From Thiovibrio frasassiensis (GTDB lineage Bacteria > Desulfobacterota > Desulfobulbia > Desulfobulbales > Desulfurivibrionaceae): DNA of 64,000 nt. Both the position numbers and the translations under genes were made by a program. The notes beneath the pieces are model-generated. The model saw only the letters and a program-made list of their open reading frames with translations, made no database searches and was not told the origin of the DNA. Positions 16,345-25,546 of this stretch are shown one piece after another (position 1 is the first letter of the stretch; each line of letters starts with the position of its first letter). The stretch spans positions 213,430-277,429 of the forward strand of contig NZ_JAPHEH010000001.1 in NCBI RefSeq assembly GCF_029607905.1. Direction: 5' to 3'.

Positions 16345-17583
16345 ATGGAAAACAATCAGCCAGTTCATGCCAGGGAGTGGACCACCGCCATGCCGACCCC
16401 GAACAACCGCCGCATCATCCATCTCGACATGGATGCCTTTTATGCCTCCGTCGAGATCTTAGACAATCCGGCCCTCCGGGGACTTCCCGTGGTGGTGGGC
16501 GGCAACTCCAACCGCGGCGTGGTCTGCGCCGCCTCCTACGAAGCGCGGAAGTTCGGGGTCCATTCGGCCCTGCCCATCCACACCGCCAGAAAGCTCTGTC
16601 CGCAGGGGGTCTTTCTCCCGGTGCGCATGGCCCGCTACCAAGAGATTTCCCGGAGGATCATGGAGATCTTCCTCCGCTATACCCCTTTGGTGGAGCCACT
16701 CTCCCTGGACGAAGCGTTTCTGGATGTCACCGGCAGCCTGAGGCTGATGGGCACGGCCGAGGATATTGCCATACAGATCCGGGGTTTGGTCCGGGAAACC
16801 ACCGGCCTCACCGTCTCGGCCGGGGTTGGCGGTTCGAAGCTGGTGGCCAAGATCGCCTCCGATCTGAACAAACCCGACGGCCTGACCATTGTCCCCCCGG
16901 GCCGGGAAGAGGAATTTCTCGCCCCCCTGCCCATCGGCCGCTTATGGGGGGTGGGGCGCACCACCAGGGAGGCGCTGGCCCTGATCGGGGTGAAGACCAT
17001 CGGCGATCTGCGCCGGATCTCCCCAACGATCCTTACGGCCAAGTTCGGCAAGGGTGGAATGCTGATGTACAACTCCGCCCGGGGCATCGATCTGCGCCCG
17101 GTGGAACCGAGCCAGGAAGCCAAGTCCATCGGCCACGAAGAGACCTTCAGCGAGGATCTGCGCGACACCAAAAGGATCGACCAGGAATTGCTGGCCCTCT
17201 GCTGCAAGGTCGGCAAGCGGGTCCGGGACAAAGGCTTGACCGGCAGAACCATCACCATCAAAGTAAAATACCGGGATTTCGTGCAGGTGACCCGTTCGCT
17301 CACCCTGGCCGAACCGGTGGGGGGGGATGACAAATCGCTCTATCAGACGGGACGGCTGCTGCTTGCCAAAACCGAGATCGGCTTGCGGCCCATCCGACTG
17401 CTGGGGATCTCCCTGGCCAATCTTGCCCCTGCCGGGGCTTGCGGCCAGTTGACGCTGTTCGGAGAAAACCGGCCCAGGGAAAAAGAGTGCCGCCTCTATC
17501 AGGCGATTGATACCATCAGCGACCGCTATGGAAATGGCAGCATTGTGCCGGCTACCTTGGTGGAAAAGAGAGAGGAAGGATAA
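16345..17583 (+). CDS. dinB: DNA polymerase IV (Y family)
   Basis: A 412-residue translesion DNA polymerase. Catalytic signatures are intact: HLDMDAFYASVE (residues 26-37), the YEARKFGVHSALP block, and SLDEAFLDVTG (120-130) with the acidic pair. The helix-hairpin-helix region (LWGVGRTTREALALIGVKTIGDL) and the little-finger domain follow, and the protein ends after a QLTLF beta-clamp-binding-like motif. The start is set by GGAGGGG before ATG 16345; the longer upstream frame is not protein-like. Confidence 0.95.
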   Translation: MENNQPVHAREWTTAMPTPNNRRIIHLDMDAFYASVEILDNPALRGLPVVVGGNSNRGVVCAASYEARKFGVHSALPIHTARKLCPQGVFLPVRMARYQEISRRIMEIFLRYTPLVEPLSLDEAFLDVTGSLRLMGTAEDIAIQIRGLVRETTGLTVSAGVGGSKLVAKIASDLNKPDGLTIVPPGREEEFLAPLPIGRLWGVGRTTREALALIGVKTIGDLRRISPTILTAKFGKGGMLMYNSARGIDLRPVEPSQEAKSIGHEETFSEDLRDTKRIDQELLALCCKVGKRVRDKGLTGRTITIKVKYRDFVQVTRSLTLAEPVGGDDKSLYQTGRLLLAKTEIGLRPIRLLGISLANLAPAGACGQLTLFGENRPREKECRLYQAIDTISDRYGNGSIVPATLVEKREEG

Positions 17584-17605
17584 GAGAGCAGAGGCGCTTT
17601 GCCCC

Positions 17606-18571
17606 TCAATATTTCAAGCCCACCCGGTCGCGCACCAGATCCAGGGTGACCACCGCCTTTTCCCTGGCCTTGACCGCGCCGCGCTGGAGGATCTCCCGCA
17701 CTTGGCCGGGGTCGGCCAGCAGCTGCGCCCGTTTTTCCCGGGGCTCACGAAAATACTCCCAGAGCAGATCGAGCAACTCCAGCTTGATCTTGCCGTACAT
17801 GGCCCCGCCGTTCACATAGAGGCCATGCACCTCGGTCAACCGATCCTTGGGAGCGAACAGCTTGAAGAGGCTGTAGAGGTTGCAGTTGTCCGGATCCTTG
17901 ACCGCCTCCACCGGGGTGGCGTCGGTGACGATAGCCATGACCTTTTTCTTCAGCTCCTTCTCGCTGGCGAAGATGGGGATGGTGTTGCCGTAGGATTTGG
18001 ACATCTTCTGCCCGTCCAGTCCGGGGATGGTGGCCAGCGAGTCGTCAATGACCGGCTCGGGCACGACGAAGGTCTCGCCGAAGGTGTTGTTGAACTTGAT
18101 GGCGATATCGCGAGCCACCTCCAGATGCTGCTTCTGGTCCTTGCCCACCGGCACCCGCTCGGCCTGAAAGAGCAGGATATCGGCGGCCATCAACACCGGA
18201 TAGGCAAAGAGGCCGTGACTGGGAACAATGCCCTTGGCAACCTTGTCTTTATACGAGTGGCAGCGCTCCAGCAGCCCCATGGGGGTGAGGGTGGAAAGCA
18301 CCCAGGCCAATTCGGTAACCTCGGGCACGTCGGACTGCACCCAGAAGGTGCAGCGTTCCGGATCAAGGCCCAGGGCGAGAAAATCGGTGGCCGCTTCAAG
18401 GGTGCCGCGGGACAAGCGCTCCCGGTCCTGCACCGAGGTGAGGGCATGGAGATCGACGATAAAGGCATACAACTCGCTTGAATCCATATTGGCGATCATG
18501 GAGCGCATCATACCGAAGTAGTTGCCGATATGAAGCTGGCCAGAGGGCTGGATCCCGGATAAAATTCTCAT
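17606..18571 (-). CDS. trpS: Tryptophanyl-tRNA synthetase
   Basis: A 321-residue class I synthetase that charges tRNA-Trp. The nucleotide-binding motif is LHIGNYFG near residue 16, GVVPSHGLFAYPVLMAADIL-type active-site sequence follows, and the signature loop is KMSKSYGNTI near residue 195. Length is normal for the bacterial enzyme. It converges on dinB with 22 bp between the stop codons and is not in an obvious operon. Confidence 0.96.
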   Translation of the reverse strand: MRILSGIQPSGQLHIGNYFGMMRSMIANMDSSELYAFIVDLHALTSVQDRERLSRGTLEAATDFLALGLDPERCTFWVQSDVPEVTELAWVLSTLTPMGLLERCHSYKDKVAKGIVPSHGLFAYPVLMAADILLFQAERVPVGKDQKQHLEVARDIAIKFNNTFGETFVVPEPVIDDSLATIPGLDGQKMSKSYGNTIPIFASEKELKKKVMAIVTDATPVEAVKDPDNCNLYSLFKLFAPKDRLTEVHGLYVNGGAMYGKIKLELLDLLWEYFREPREKRAQLLADPGQVREILQRGAVKAREKAVVTLDLVRDRVGLKY

Positions 18572-18812
18572 TAGGTTCTCTCTTGGTTACGGACAGACAA
18601 AAAAGGCAGCCAAACCGGACAAAATCCGACTGGTTATCGCTGCGCATCATGCATATATTCTGAAGAAGTGGATGTTAAAAAAAAAAGGCCGGGGGGGCAA
18701 TCTTTTTCTGCCCCGCGCGCATCCCCTTCTTTTTTTTTTGCGATTGACAGCCGCACTGACCAACGTTACACCTTTGCATATCTTTACTGCAAATCGAGCC
18801 AATGGAGACCCC

Positions 18813-19589
18813 ATGAAAATACAACCCTCTCTTCCGACCATGCTCGCCCTTGTCTTGCTTGCCGGCGGCTGCACCATGCCCGCCGTGCAGGGCTCGGCAC
18901 CGCGCACGGACAAGACGGTCGTCAGCAAAAGTAGCTCCCCGGAAAAAACCGCCCCCAAGGTCCCGACTGAAACGAAGGGAAAACGGATCTCCCTGATCCC
19001 CAAGGAGAGTGCGGCGCCGACAGCCGTTATGACCCCGCCCGAGCCGGGGCAGGAAGTACAATCTCCGCCGCAGCCGCAGACCCAGGTTTTTACCGATTAC
19101 AACACAGGACTCACCTTCACCTACCCACGCCCGTGGCATCTGGTCTCCACCCAGGGAGAGGGTTCTACCCTCGGCCGGGACGGACGCTCACAGCTGACCG
19201 TCCGTTTTGCCACCCTGACCACGGACAAGGACAAGAGTACGCAACGGGGATATTTTTATGTCCCCGGTGACAGCCTCACCGGGACAATCGGCAAATCCTT
19301 AAAATCCATCCTTGGGGTCGATGAGAGCGCAGCAGGCCCAGGAAAAACCCCCATTGACGTGCTGCTGACCCAAAAACATTTCCCCAACCTCATCATCGAA
19401 AAACGCTACCGGGGAAACAACGGCGGAGTGATTGTCCAGAAATGCCGGCACAAGGAGCTTCCCGGCACGATCCAGGTGTACCATATCTTTATCGGGGACA
19501 AGGTCGCTTCCTACAGCCTCTCCGAAATAAAAAACCGCCAACTCAAGCTCGAGATGCAGCAGATCGTCCTCTCCACCAAGAAGCCATGA
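18813..19589 (+). CDS. Lipoprotein of unknown function
   Basis: A 258-residue lipoprotein: a short signal sequence ends in LLAGGC (lipobox, Cys about 20). A Pro/Thr/Lys-rich linker to about residue 95 follows, then a folded domain beginning FTDYNTGLTFTYPRPWHLV. Domains that open this way (a Tyr-Pro-x-x-Trp segment) resemble PsbP/DUF1795-like folds, but that is only a resemblance. GGAG precedes the ATG at 18813; the longer frame upstream reads through A- and T-tracts and is rejected. Likely anchored in the outer or inner membrane. Confidence 0.75.
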   Translation: MKIQPSLPTMLALVLLAGGCTMPAVQGSAPRTDKTVVSKSSSPEKTAPKVPTETKGKRISLIPKESAAPTAVMTPPEPGQEVQSPPQPQTQVFTDYNTGLTFTYPRPWHLVSTQGEGSTLGRDGRSQLTVRFATLTTDKDKSTQRGYFYVPGDSLTGTIGKSLKSILGVDESAAGPGKTPIDVLLTQKHFPNLIIEKRYRGNNGGVIVQKCRHKELPGTIQVYHIFIGDKVASYSLSEIKNRQLKLEMQQIVLSTKKP

Positions 19590-19650
19590 GCATTGCGGGC
19601 GGCGGCATTGATTGCCCGCACCGCGCCCTCTGCGACCATTGCATACAAGC

Positions 19651-19690
19651 AAAAAAAATCCTCTTCCCGACAAGGAAAGAGGATTTTTTT
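19651..19690. terminator. Bidirectional terminator
   Basis: The arms AATCCTCTT and AAGAGGATT (19657-19665 and 19677-19685) are flanked by A-rich and T-rich tracts, between the converging lipoprotein and aminotransferase genes. It serves both strands. Confidence 0.9.
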
Positions 19691-19710
19691 ATCGCGATAT
19701 ACTGCCGGGA

Positions 19711-21015
19711 CTATGAGTTCAGGTACTGCTTGATCCCATCGGCAATGATCTTAAAAATCTCGGCAAACCGCTCCTCGTTGCGCTCAAGCAAGGTAATGCG
19801 GAACCCCTGCAACTCGGTGGCGAAGGAGGAAAGCGGCACCACGCAGACGCCGGTGGCTCCCAGCAGGTAATAGACAAAACGCTTGTCAAAGGCAACATTG
19901 GCCCCGCCCACCAGATTCTCCACATGGGTACGGACCTCCTTGTTACCGATGGAGAGGGTCTGCCGGCTGTTCAGTCTCCCTTCCTCGAACACCACGCTCA
20001 TGTAAAAGGCGCCGTTGGTCCGGTTGACCAACACCCCGTCAATGTCCTTGAGGGCATCGTAGGCAATGTTGGAAAGCAACTCGTAACGGTTGATCCTCTC
20101 CTGCAGATAGGGCATATACTGCGGGTGGCTGAGAATGGCAGGAATCGCCCTTTGCGGCAGGGTGGTGGAGCACACCTCCACCATCTTGGCGTTCAAAATC
20201 GAGGTCACATACTTGGCGAACATGGAATCGCGGTCACCGTTGTAAACCTCAATCCAGCCACAGCGGGAGCCGGGCCAGGGCATTTCCTTGGAGATGCCCC
20301 GCATGCAGATGGCAGGCACATCGCCGATCACTTCGGCCAGGGGCAGGGTTTTCTGCCCGTTATAGATGATGGCCTGGTACACCTCGTCGCAGATCACGAA
20401 CAGGTCGTATTTCCTGGCCAGCGCCACCATGCCCCGGAGAATTTCCTCGGGATAGACCGCGCCCGTCGGGTTATCCGGATTGATGATCAGGATGCCGGCC
20501 ACGGCCGGGTTGTACTTGATCCGTTTTTCCAGATCATCGAGATCGGGATACCAGTAATTGTTGGGGTTCAACCAATAAGTTACCGGCCGGTCTCCGGCGT
20601 GAGCTGCCTCCGCCGAGGAATGGGTGGTGTAGCTGGGCGAGGGCACCACCACTCGGGCGGTGGGCCGCAGGAGACCGAAGACCTTGCTGATCGCGTCGCC
20701 CAAGCCGTTAAAAAAGATGATGTCATCAGGGCCGATCTGCGCCCCGCCGCGCTTGTTGGTCTTTTCGGCAAGGAATTCCCTGGTCGCCAGCATCCCCCGG
20801 GTCGGGCAATAGCCGTAGGTGGCATCCTCCATGACCAGGTCGGCAACGACCTGCTTCATCCACTGGGGGATCTTTTCCCCCTTGGCAATGGGGTCGCCGA
20901 TATTCTCCCAGTAGACCTTGGTTCCCAGCTTCTGCAACTTCTCGCCAACAATGACGATGTTGCGGATCTCATAGGTCAGTTCCCCTGCGCCGACATGCAG
21001 GATATCAGTACGCAT
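19711..21015 (-). CDS. PLP-dependent aminotransferase, class I/II
   Basis: A 434-residue pyridoxal-phosphate enzyme. The fold-type I features are present: YGYCPTRGMLATREFLAE, the PLP-binding NPDNPTGAVYP and CDEVYQAI, the Schiff-base lysine in GISKEMPWPGSRCGW, and a C-terminal arginine region (LQGFRITLLERNEE). Substrate is unclear; the sequence is closer to the alanine/aspartate-type aminotransferases of anaerobes than to the HisC or aromatic types. GGGAGA precedes the ATG. It appears to be a single-gene unit. Confidence 0.85.
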   Translation of the reverse strand: MRTDILHVGAGELTYEIRNIVIVGEKLQKLGTKVYWENIGDPIAKGEKIPQWMKQVVADLVMEDATYGYCPTRGMLATREFLAEKTNKRGGAQIGPDDIIFFNGLGDAISKVFGLLRPTARVVVPSPSYTTHSSAEAAHAGDRPVTYWLNPNNYWYPDLDDLEKRIKYNPAVAGILIINPDNPTGAVYPEEILRGMVALARKYDLFVICDEVYQAIIYNGQKTLPLAEVIGDVPAICMRGISKEMPWPGSRCGWIEVYNGDRDSMFAKYVTSILNAKMVEVCSTTLPQRAIPAILSHPQYMPYLQERINRYELLSNIAYDALKDIDGVLVNRTNGAFYMSVVFEEGRLNSRQTLSIGNKEVRTHVENLVGGANVAFDKRFVYYLLGATGVCVVPLSSFATELQGFRITLLERNEERFAEIFKIIADGIKQYLNS

Positions 21016-21269
21016 GCACGTAATCTCCCTTAAAAAATCGTGGTTCTATTTTTGTTGCGGCTGGGGGGATCTGCAAGCAAATCAGGTGGGGACCGTTTCC
21101 GGGTTGGCACCGCACCTCGCCCAGGCGCAAGGACAAAGGGTATTTATTAACACCAGCCCCTGTCAGAAGTCAATAAGTCCTTTATCTAGGGGGCAACATT
21201 GCCGATAGAGAGGGTAAGAGGTGGGCAGGGAAGCCCATGCAGCAACCCACGGAGACAGGAGGACTCGGA

Positions 21270-21473
21270 ATGACAATCATTCGGTTTTCGATTCTCGGAG
21301 ATGTGGTTCGCTTCGGCGCCAGAGAACGGCAGAAGCTCACGAGCAAGGGGTGCAATGAGCCTTACAAAGACCGGTACTGGTGCCCGAAAAAAAAATGGTT
21401 CAATACGGAGCCCTGCCCGTTCCGCTGCCTGCGGGAATGTGAAAACTACCAGGCCATGTGCGGGGCGATCTGA
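21270..21473 (+). CDS. Small cysteine-rich protein
   Basis: A 67-residue basic protein, not recognised as a named family. The start is fixed by an ideal AGGAGG site 8 bases upstream of ATG 21270. Six cysteines fall in the second half (GCNEPYKDRYWCP, EPCPFRCLRECENYQAMC), enough to bind a zinc ion or a small iron-sulfur cluster. It lies in the gap between the aminotransferase and citrate synthase genes and is likely a separate transcript. Confidence 0.65.
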   Translation: MTIIRFSILGDVVRFGARERQKLTSKGCNEPYKDRYWCPKKKWFNTEPCPFRCLRECENYQAMCGAI

Positions 21474-21559
21474 AAAAGGAGCTTTTCTCGCTTTACTGAG
21501 TTTCGCGCAACCACATGTTGTTCAAGGAGCGGTTCGGCAAAACATTCGCTGCCAGGCAC

Positions 21560-21596
21560 AAAAAAAAACGGGCTGCCCACACCTCCGGCCAACCCG
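21560..21596 (-). terminator. Terminator of citrate synthase gene
   Basis: On the minus strand CGGGTTG ... CAGCCCG forms a stem followed by nine T (the A-tract at 21560-21568). It lies 27 bp beyond the gltA stop codon. Confidence 0.8.
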
Positions 21597-21622
21597 CGTT
21601 CTTCCTGTTTTTTGTCTGCAGC

Positions 21623-22936
21623 CTATTCGTTTCCGGTCCGCTCAGCAAGGGGGACAAAGGGCCGCCGTTTGGGGCCAACGTAAACCTGCCTGGGCCGACT
21701 GATCCGCCAGTCGGGATCATCCCACATCTCCTTCCAATGAGCGATCCAGCCCGGCAGACGACCGAGGGCGAACATCACCGTGAACATATTGGTGGGGATG
21801 CCGATGGCCCGGTAGATGATGCCGCTGTAAAAATCCACGTTGGGATAGAGGTTCCGGGCTATGAAATACTCGTCCTTCAGGGCCACCTCTTCCAACTCCT
21901 TGGCGATGTCGAGCAGCGGGTCGGAGATGTTCAAGGCCGTCAGCACGTCATCGCATGCCTTCTTGATAATCCGCGCCCGGGGATCGTGGGTTTTATAGAC
22001 CCGATGTCCGAAACCGACCAAACGAAACGGGTCCGCCGGATCCTTGGCCTTGGCAATAAACTGTTTGTAGTTGCCGCCTTCCTCGTGGATCTGGGTGAGC
22101 ATCTCCATCACCGCCTGGTTGGCCCCACCGTGCAGCGGACCCCATAGGGCGTTGATCCCGGCGGAGATCGAGGCGTAGAGGTTCACCCGGGCACTCCCTG
22201 CCACCCGCACCGTAGCGGTGGAGCAGTTCTGCTCATGATCGCCATGCAGGATCAACAGCTTGTTCAGGGCCTTGACCACCGTGTCGTTGATCTCATAGGG
22301 CTTTACCGGCGAATCGAACATCATATTGAGGAAGTTGGCGCAATAGCTCAGGTCATGGCGCGGATAGACCAGGGGCTGGCCCATGGATTTCTTGTAGGAG
22401 AAAGCCGCGATGGTCCGCACCTTGGAAAGCAGCCGGGCCGCCATCTTGTCGATGTTTTCCAGAGGATTATCCAGCATCTCCGGGTAAAAGCTGCACAGGG
22501 AGTTCACCATGGAGGAAAGAATGGCCATGGGCGGGCTGTTGGGCGGGTAACCGTCGAAAAAGCGGATCATGTCCTCATGGACCATGGCGTATTTGCCGAG
22601 CATCTGGCTGAACTTGCTCAGCTCCTCCCGGGTGGGCAGATTCCCGTGATCCAGAAGATAGGCAACCTCGACAAAGGTGCAATTCTCGGCAAGATCCTCG
22701 ATGCCATAGCCGCGGTAGCTGAGAATCCCCTCCTCCCCGTCGAGAAAGGTGATGCTGCTGCAACAGGAACCGGTATTCATGAAGCCGCTGTCCAGGGTGA
22801 TGTAGCCGGAGCTTGAACGCAACTCCCTGATATCAATGGCTTTTTCTCCCTCGCTGCCGACAATGACCGGCAGCTGGTAGACCTTACCATCAAGCTTCAA
22901 CTCCGCTGTTTCTTGACCGTGAACCACATTTCCCAT
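21623..22936 (-). CDS. gltA: Citrate synthase
   Basis: A 437-residue type II (hexameric-type) citrate synthase that condenses acetyl-CoA and oxaloacetate. The active-site histidines and aspartate lie in ILHGDHEQNCSTATVR, PLHGGANQAVMEML and FGHRVYKTHDPRA, and the N-terminal beta domain (LKLDGKVYQLPVIVGSEGE) is intact. In a sulfate reducer it may supply biosynthesis or an oxidative cycle. A long leader of about 150 bases separates the predicted promoter from the ATG. Confidence 0.96.
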   Translation of the reverse strand: MGNVVHGQETAELKLDGKVYQLPVIVGSEGEKAIDIRELRSSSGYITLDSGFMNTGSCCSSITFLDGEEGILSYRGYGIEDLAENCTFVEVAYLLDHGNLPTREELSKFSQMLGKYAMVHEDMIRFFDGYPPNSPPMAILSSMVNSLCSFYPEMLDNPLENIDKMAARLLSKVRTIAAFSYKKSMGQPLVYPRHDLSYCANFLNMMFDSPVKPYEINDTVVKALNKLLILHGDHEQNCSTATVRVAGSARVNLYASISAGINALWGPLHGGANQAVMEMLTQIHEEGGNYKQFIAKAKDPADPFRLVGFGHRVYKTHDPRARIIKKACDDVLTALNISDPLLDIAKELEEVALKDEYFIARNLYPNVDFYSGIIYRAIGIPTNMFTVMFALGRLPGWIAHWKEMWDDPDWRISRPRQVYVGPKRRPFVPLAERTGNE

Positions 22937-23096
22937 AATATATACCCTTCGCCGTAGCGCCGCTTTTACCTCAACAGCTCGCCTGCATTTTCGTTAAAGA
23001 CCGCCTGCCTCCCTCAAGAAACAGTGCGTTGGACACCATGATCCCCTCCAAAACAAAAGGAGCAAAACCATAATGAAAGATTATCTTTAATCAGTT

Positions 23097-23124
23097 ATTA
23101 TACTTAAATACCTTTTTTTTTCAA
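23097..23124 (-). promoter_or_regulatory. Predicted promoter of gltA
   Basis: On the minus strand TTGAAA (23124-23119), 16 bases, then a consensus TATAAT (23102-23097). Transcription would start near 23090 and leave a leader of about 150 bases. Confidence 0.45.
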
Positions 23125-23162
23125 CAAGTAAGCGTCTGGGATCACCGCCCGCAAGGAGAGAT

Positions 23163-23846
23163 GTGGCAACACACGAGAGAAGCGATTTGTACCACCAGCG
23201 GCTCAAAAAATTCATCGAAGAGGTCACCCTCTACCCGGTCTCGTGCGAGCGATTGGCCAAGGGCCGCGACGATCTCACCTGGTTGGATGGCGTGCTGGCT
23301 GGGGGGGCAAAAATCGTCCAGCTGCGGGACAAGGAGTCCGACACCCTGCGCCTGCTGGAAAAGGCCAAGATCTTCCGGCAAAAAACCCTGGCGGCCGGCG
23401 CCTTGTTCATCGTCAATGATCGGGTGGATATCGCCCTGATCAGCGGCGCCGACGGGGTACATCTCGGCAACAGCGATCTCCCGGCGCCAGAGGTCCGCGC
23501 CCTGGCGCCGGAGCTTATCATCGGCGTCTCCTGCAACACCGAAGAACAGGCGGCCACCGCCGAGCAGCGCGGGGCGTCCTACTTCAACATCGGACCGCTC
23601 TATGCCACCCAGACCAAGGACGGCCTTTCCGCCTTCCTCGGGCCCGCGGCCATACCAAGATTCAGCGCCCGCTGCCGCCTGCCCTTCACGGTCATGGGCG
23701 GCATCAAAAAAGAACATATCCCGGAGCTGACGGCCATGGGAGCCAGGCGATTGGCCGTGGTCACCGCTTTGACCGGTGCCGACGACATCGCCGCGGAAAC
23801 CAGAATCTGGCTTGAGACTATCAAGCAGCAGACAACGCTCGCCTAA
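23163..23846 (+). CDS. thiE: Thiamine-phosphate synthase
   Basis: A 227-residue TIM-barrel enzyme that joins HMP-pyrophosphate and thiazole phosphate to thiamine phosphate. Conserved pieces are visible: IVQLRDKES, FIVNDRVDIALISGADGVHLGNSDLP, IGVSCNTEEQ, YFNIGPLYATQTKDG and the phosphate-binding FTVMGGIKKEHI. It starts at GTG 23163 with AAGGAG only four bases upstream; an ATG two bases earlier is in another frame. No TPP riboswitch was found upstream. The next gene follows after 27 bp. Confidence 0.93.
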   Translation: MATHERSDLYHQRLKKFIEEVTLYPVSCERLAKGRDDLTWLDGVLAGGAKIVQLRDKESDTLRLLEKAKIFRQKTLAAGALFIVNDRVDIALISGADGVHLGNSDLPAPEVRALAPELIIGVSCNTEEQAATAEQRGASYFNIGPLYATQTKDGLSAFLGPAAIPRFSARCRLPFTVMGGIKKEHIPELTAMGARRLAVVTALTGADDIAAETRIWLETIKQQTTLA

Positions 23847-23873
23847 GACAAGAATTTCGAAAGGAAAAGAACC

Positions 23874-24542
23874 GTGTCCACCCTGAACCAACGGCTTGCC
23901 GACATCAAATTGCTCATGCGCTATGCAGTCCCACCGGAGGATCTGGCCAAGGCCACTGCCCTGGTGGAAAAACACGACACGGACAGCGTGGCCCTGCACA
24001 TTTTTCACGCCTTTTACAGCTATCTGCCCGAGGGTTTGGAAGACGCCATCACAGTTCTCCGCTTGCTGGAACGCAGACAGGGGACCTTCCTGATCTGCGC
24101 CACCACCGCGCAGACCGACTATCTCTATCTGGTCACCAGCGAACAGGCAGAATTCTTGGGTCCCCTTGCCGAGGGGATCTGGGAGGAGGAGGTCTTGGCC
24201 TTTTTCAACTACGAAAGCCGCGAAGCCTTTCTCAAAAAATTTACAGATCTGAATACCTTTCCGGTCTATGTGCCGGCCCATCTCCACACCGATCTCTGCC
24301 CGTTTTGCCATGTGGCGGACGGCGAGATCCACACCCTGGGCTGCCCGGTGGAGGTCTGTCCTTGGTGCGGGGGCCAGCTGACCTCCTGCGACTGCCGCTT
24401 CACCCTGCTCGGCCGCTCGGACCTGAAAAGCGAAAGCCAACTGGAAGAACTCCTGACCCTGCTCAATAAAAAGGGCCGGCTCCCCTTCTCTGCAGAGGAA
24501 CACCGGCCCGCGTACCCACTCACCCCGCTCGACCTGCAATAA
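23874..24542 (+). CDS. Hypothetical protein with zinc-ribbon-like cysteines
   Basis: A 222-residue soluble protein, GTG start after GAAAGGAAAAG. The first 140 residues are helical and acidic; the last third holds LCPFC, GCPVEVCPWCGG and CDC, which look like a zinc ribbon or rubredoxin-like knuckles. The family is not recognised. It follows thiE closely and is probably cotranscribed, but nothing suggests a role in thiamine synthesis. Confidence 0.7.
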   Translation: MSTLNQRLADIKLLMRYAVPPEDLAKATALVEKHDTDSVALHIFHAFYSYLPEGLEDAITVLRLLERRQGTFLICATTAQTDYLYLVTSEQAEFLGPLAEGIWEEEVLAFFNYESREAFLKKFTDLNTFPVYVPAHLHTDLCPFCHVADGEIHTLGCPVEVCPWCGGQLTSCDCRFTLLGRSDLKSESQLEELLTLLNKKGRLPFSAEEHRPAYPLTPLDLQ

Positions 24543-24546
24543 TCGT

Positions 24547-25473
24547 CTATTTGATTGTTTTCAGGTACCGATAAAACGGCGAGTCCGGAGAAAGCACCAG
24601 CCGGGTGTTTTCTCCCATGGTGAGCCGGTAGGCATCCATGCTCTTGGAAAAGGCATAGAATTCGGGATCCTGATTGTAGGCATCCGCATAGATCTTGGCC
24701 GCTTCGCCATCGGCCTTGCCCTTAATCTTCTGGGACTCGCGGACAGCCAGGGAGCTGACTTCACGTAACTCCCGCTCCAGCTTGCCGAGGATCTCAGATT
24801 TGAGCCCCTCGCCGGTGGAGCGCTTTTCCGCCGCGATCCGCTTCCGCTCCGAAATCATCCGCTCATACACGCGCTGCTGAACCGTGTCGATATAGTTGAC
24901 CCGCTTGAACATCACATCCACCAGCTCGATACCGTACTTGGGCGTCACCTTGGAGGCGTTGGCATGGATCAGGGCGGTAATCTTATCCCGCCCGAATTTA
25001 ATCTTCTCATCCTCGCCCACAGGACCAAAGCCCATGGCTTCCGGATCCCAATCGGAACTGCGGATGATCTCAACCAGGTCGTTCTTGTTGACCAGATCCC
25101 GGACCGTACCGTCGATAATATCATCGAGAATGGTCTGGGCCCGTTGCTCGTTGTTCACCGCCTGTAAAAAAACCAGGGCATTGGAGATCCGCCAGCGGGC
25201 AGTAACATCGAGATAGACAAAGGTCTTGTCGTTGGTGGGCACCTGATTCGGATCCCCGTCCCAGATGAGAATCCGCTTATCGAAAAAAGTCACATCCTGG
25301 ATAAATGGGATCTTGAATTGCAACCCGGCCTGGGTGATGGGCTTGCCCACCGGACGGCCGAACTGGGTGATCACCACCTGCTGCCCCTCGGGCAGAACAA
25401 AAAAGGCATTGAACAGCGCCACTGCCGCCGCCACCACCACCGCTATCATAACACTACGCAGTATCCTATTCAC
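24547..25473 (-). CDS. hflC: Membrane protease modulator HflC
   Basis: A 308-residue SPFH/prohibitin-type protein with one N-terminal transmembrane segment (about residues 8-28) and the band-7 domain (VLPEGQQVVITQFGRPVG onward), then a long helical part (RMISERKRIAAEKRSTGEG). HflK and HflC form a cage around FtsH in the inner membrane and modulate its proteolysis. It follows hflK by 73 bp, the usual order. Confidence 0.94.
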   Translation of the reverse strand: MNRILRSVMIAVVVAAAVALFNAFFVLPEGQQVVITQFGRPVGKPITQAGLQFKIPFIQDVTFFDKRILIWDGDPNQVPTNDKTFVYLDVTARWRISNALVFLQAVNNEQRAQTILDDIIDGTVRDLVNKNDLVEIIRSSDWDPEAMGFGPVGEDEKIKFGRDKITALIHANASKVTPKYGIELVDVMFKRVNYIDTVQQRVYERMISERKRIAAEKRSTGEGLKSEILGKLERELREVSSLAVRESQKIKGKADGEAAKIYADAYNQDPEFYAFSKSMDAYRLTMGENTRLVLSPDSPFYRYLKTIK

Positions 25474-25546
25474 TGGCTTCCCCTATCATTTTTCTTGGCC
25501 TCTGCTGCTTCGACCCGTGCTGATTCCTGTACGAAACGGTCCGTTT

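Noticed and set aside
22937..23162. A thiamine pyrophosphate riboswitch before thiE
   Set aside because: The conserved CTGAGA and ACCTGA elements are absent and the leader before thiE is too short.
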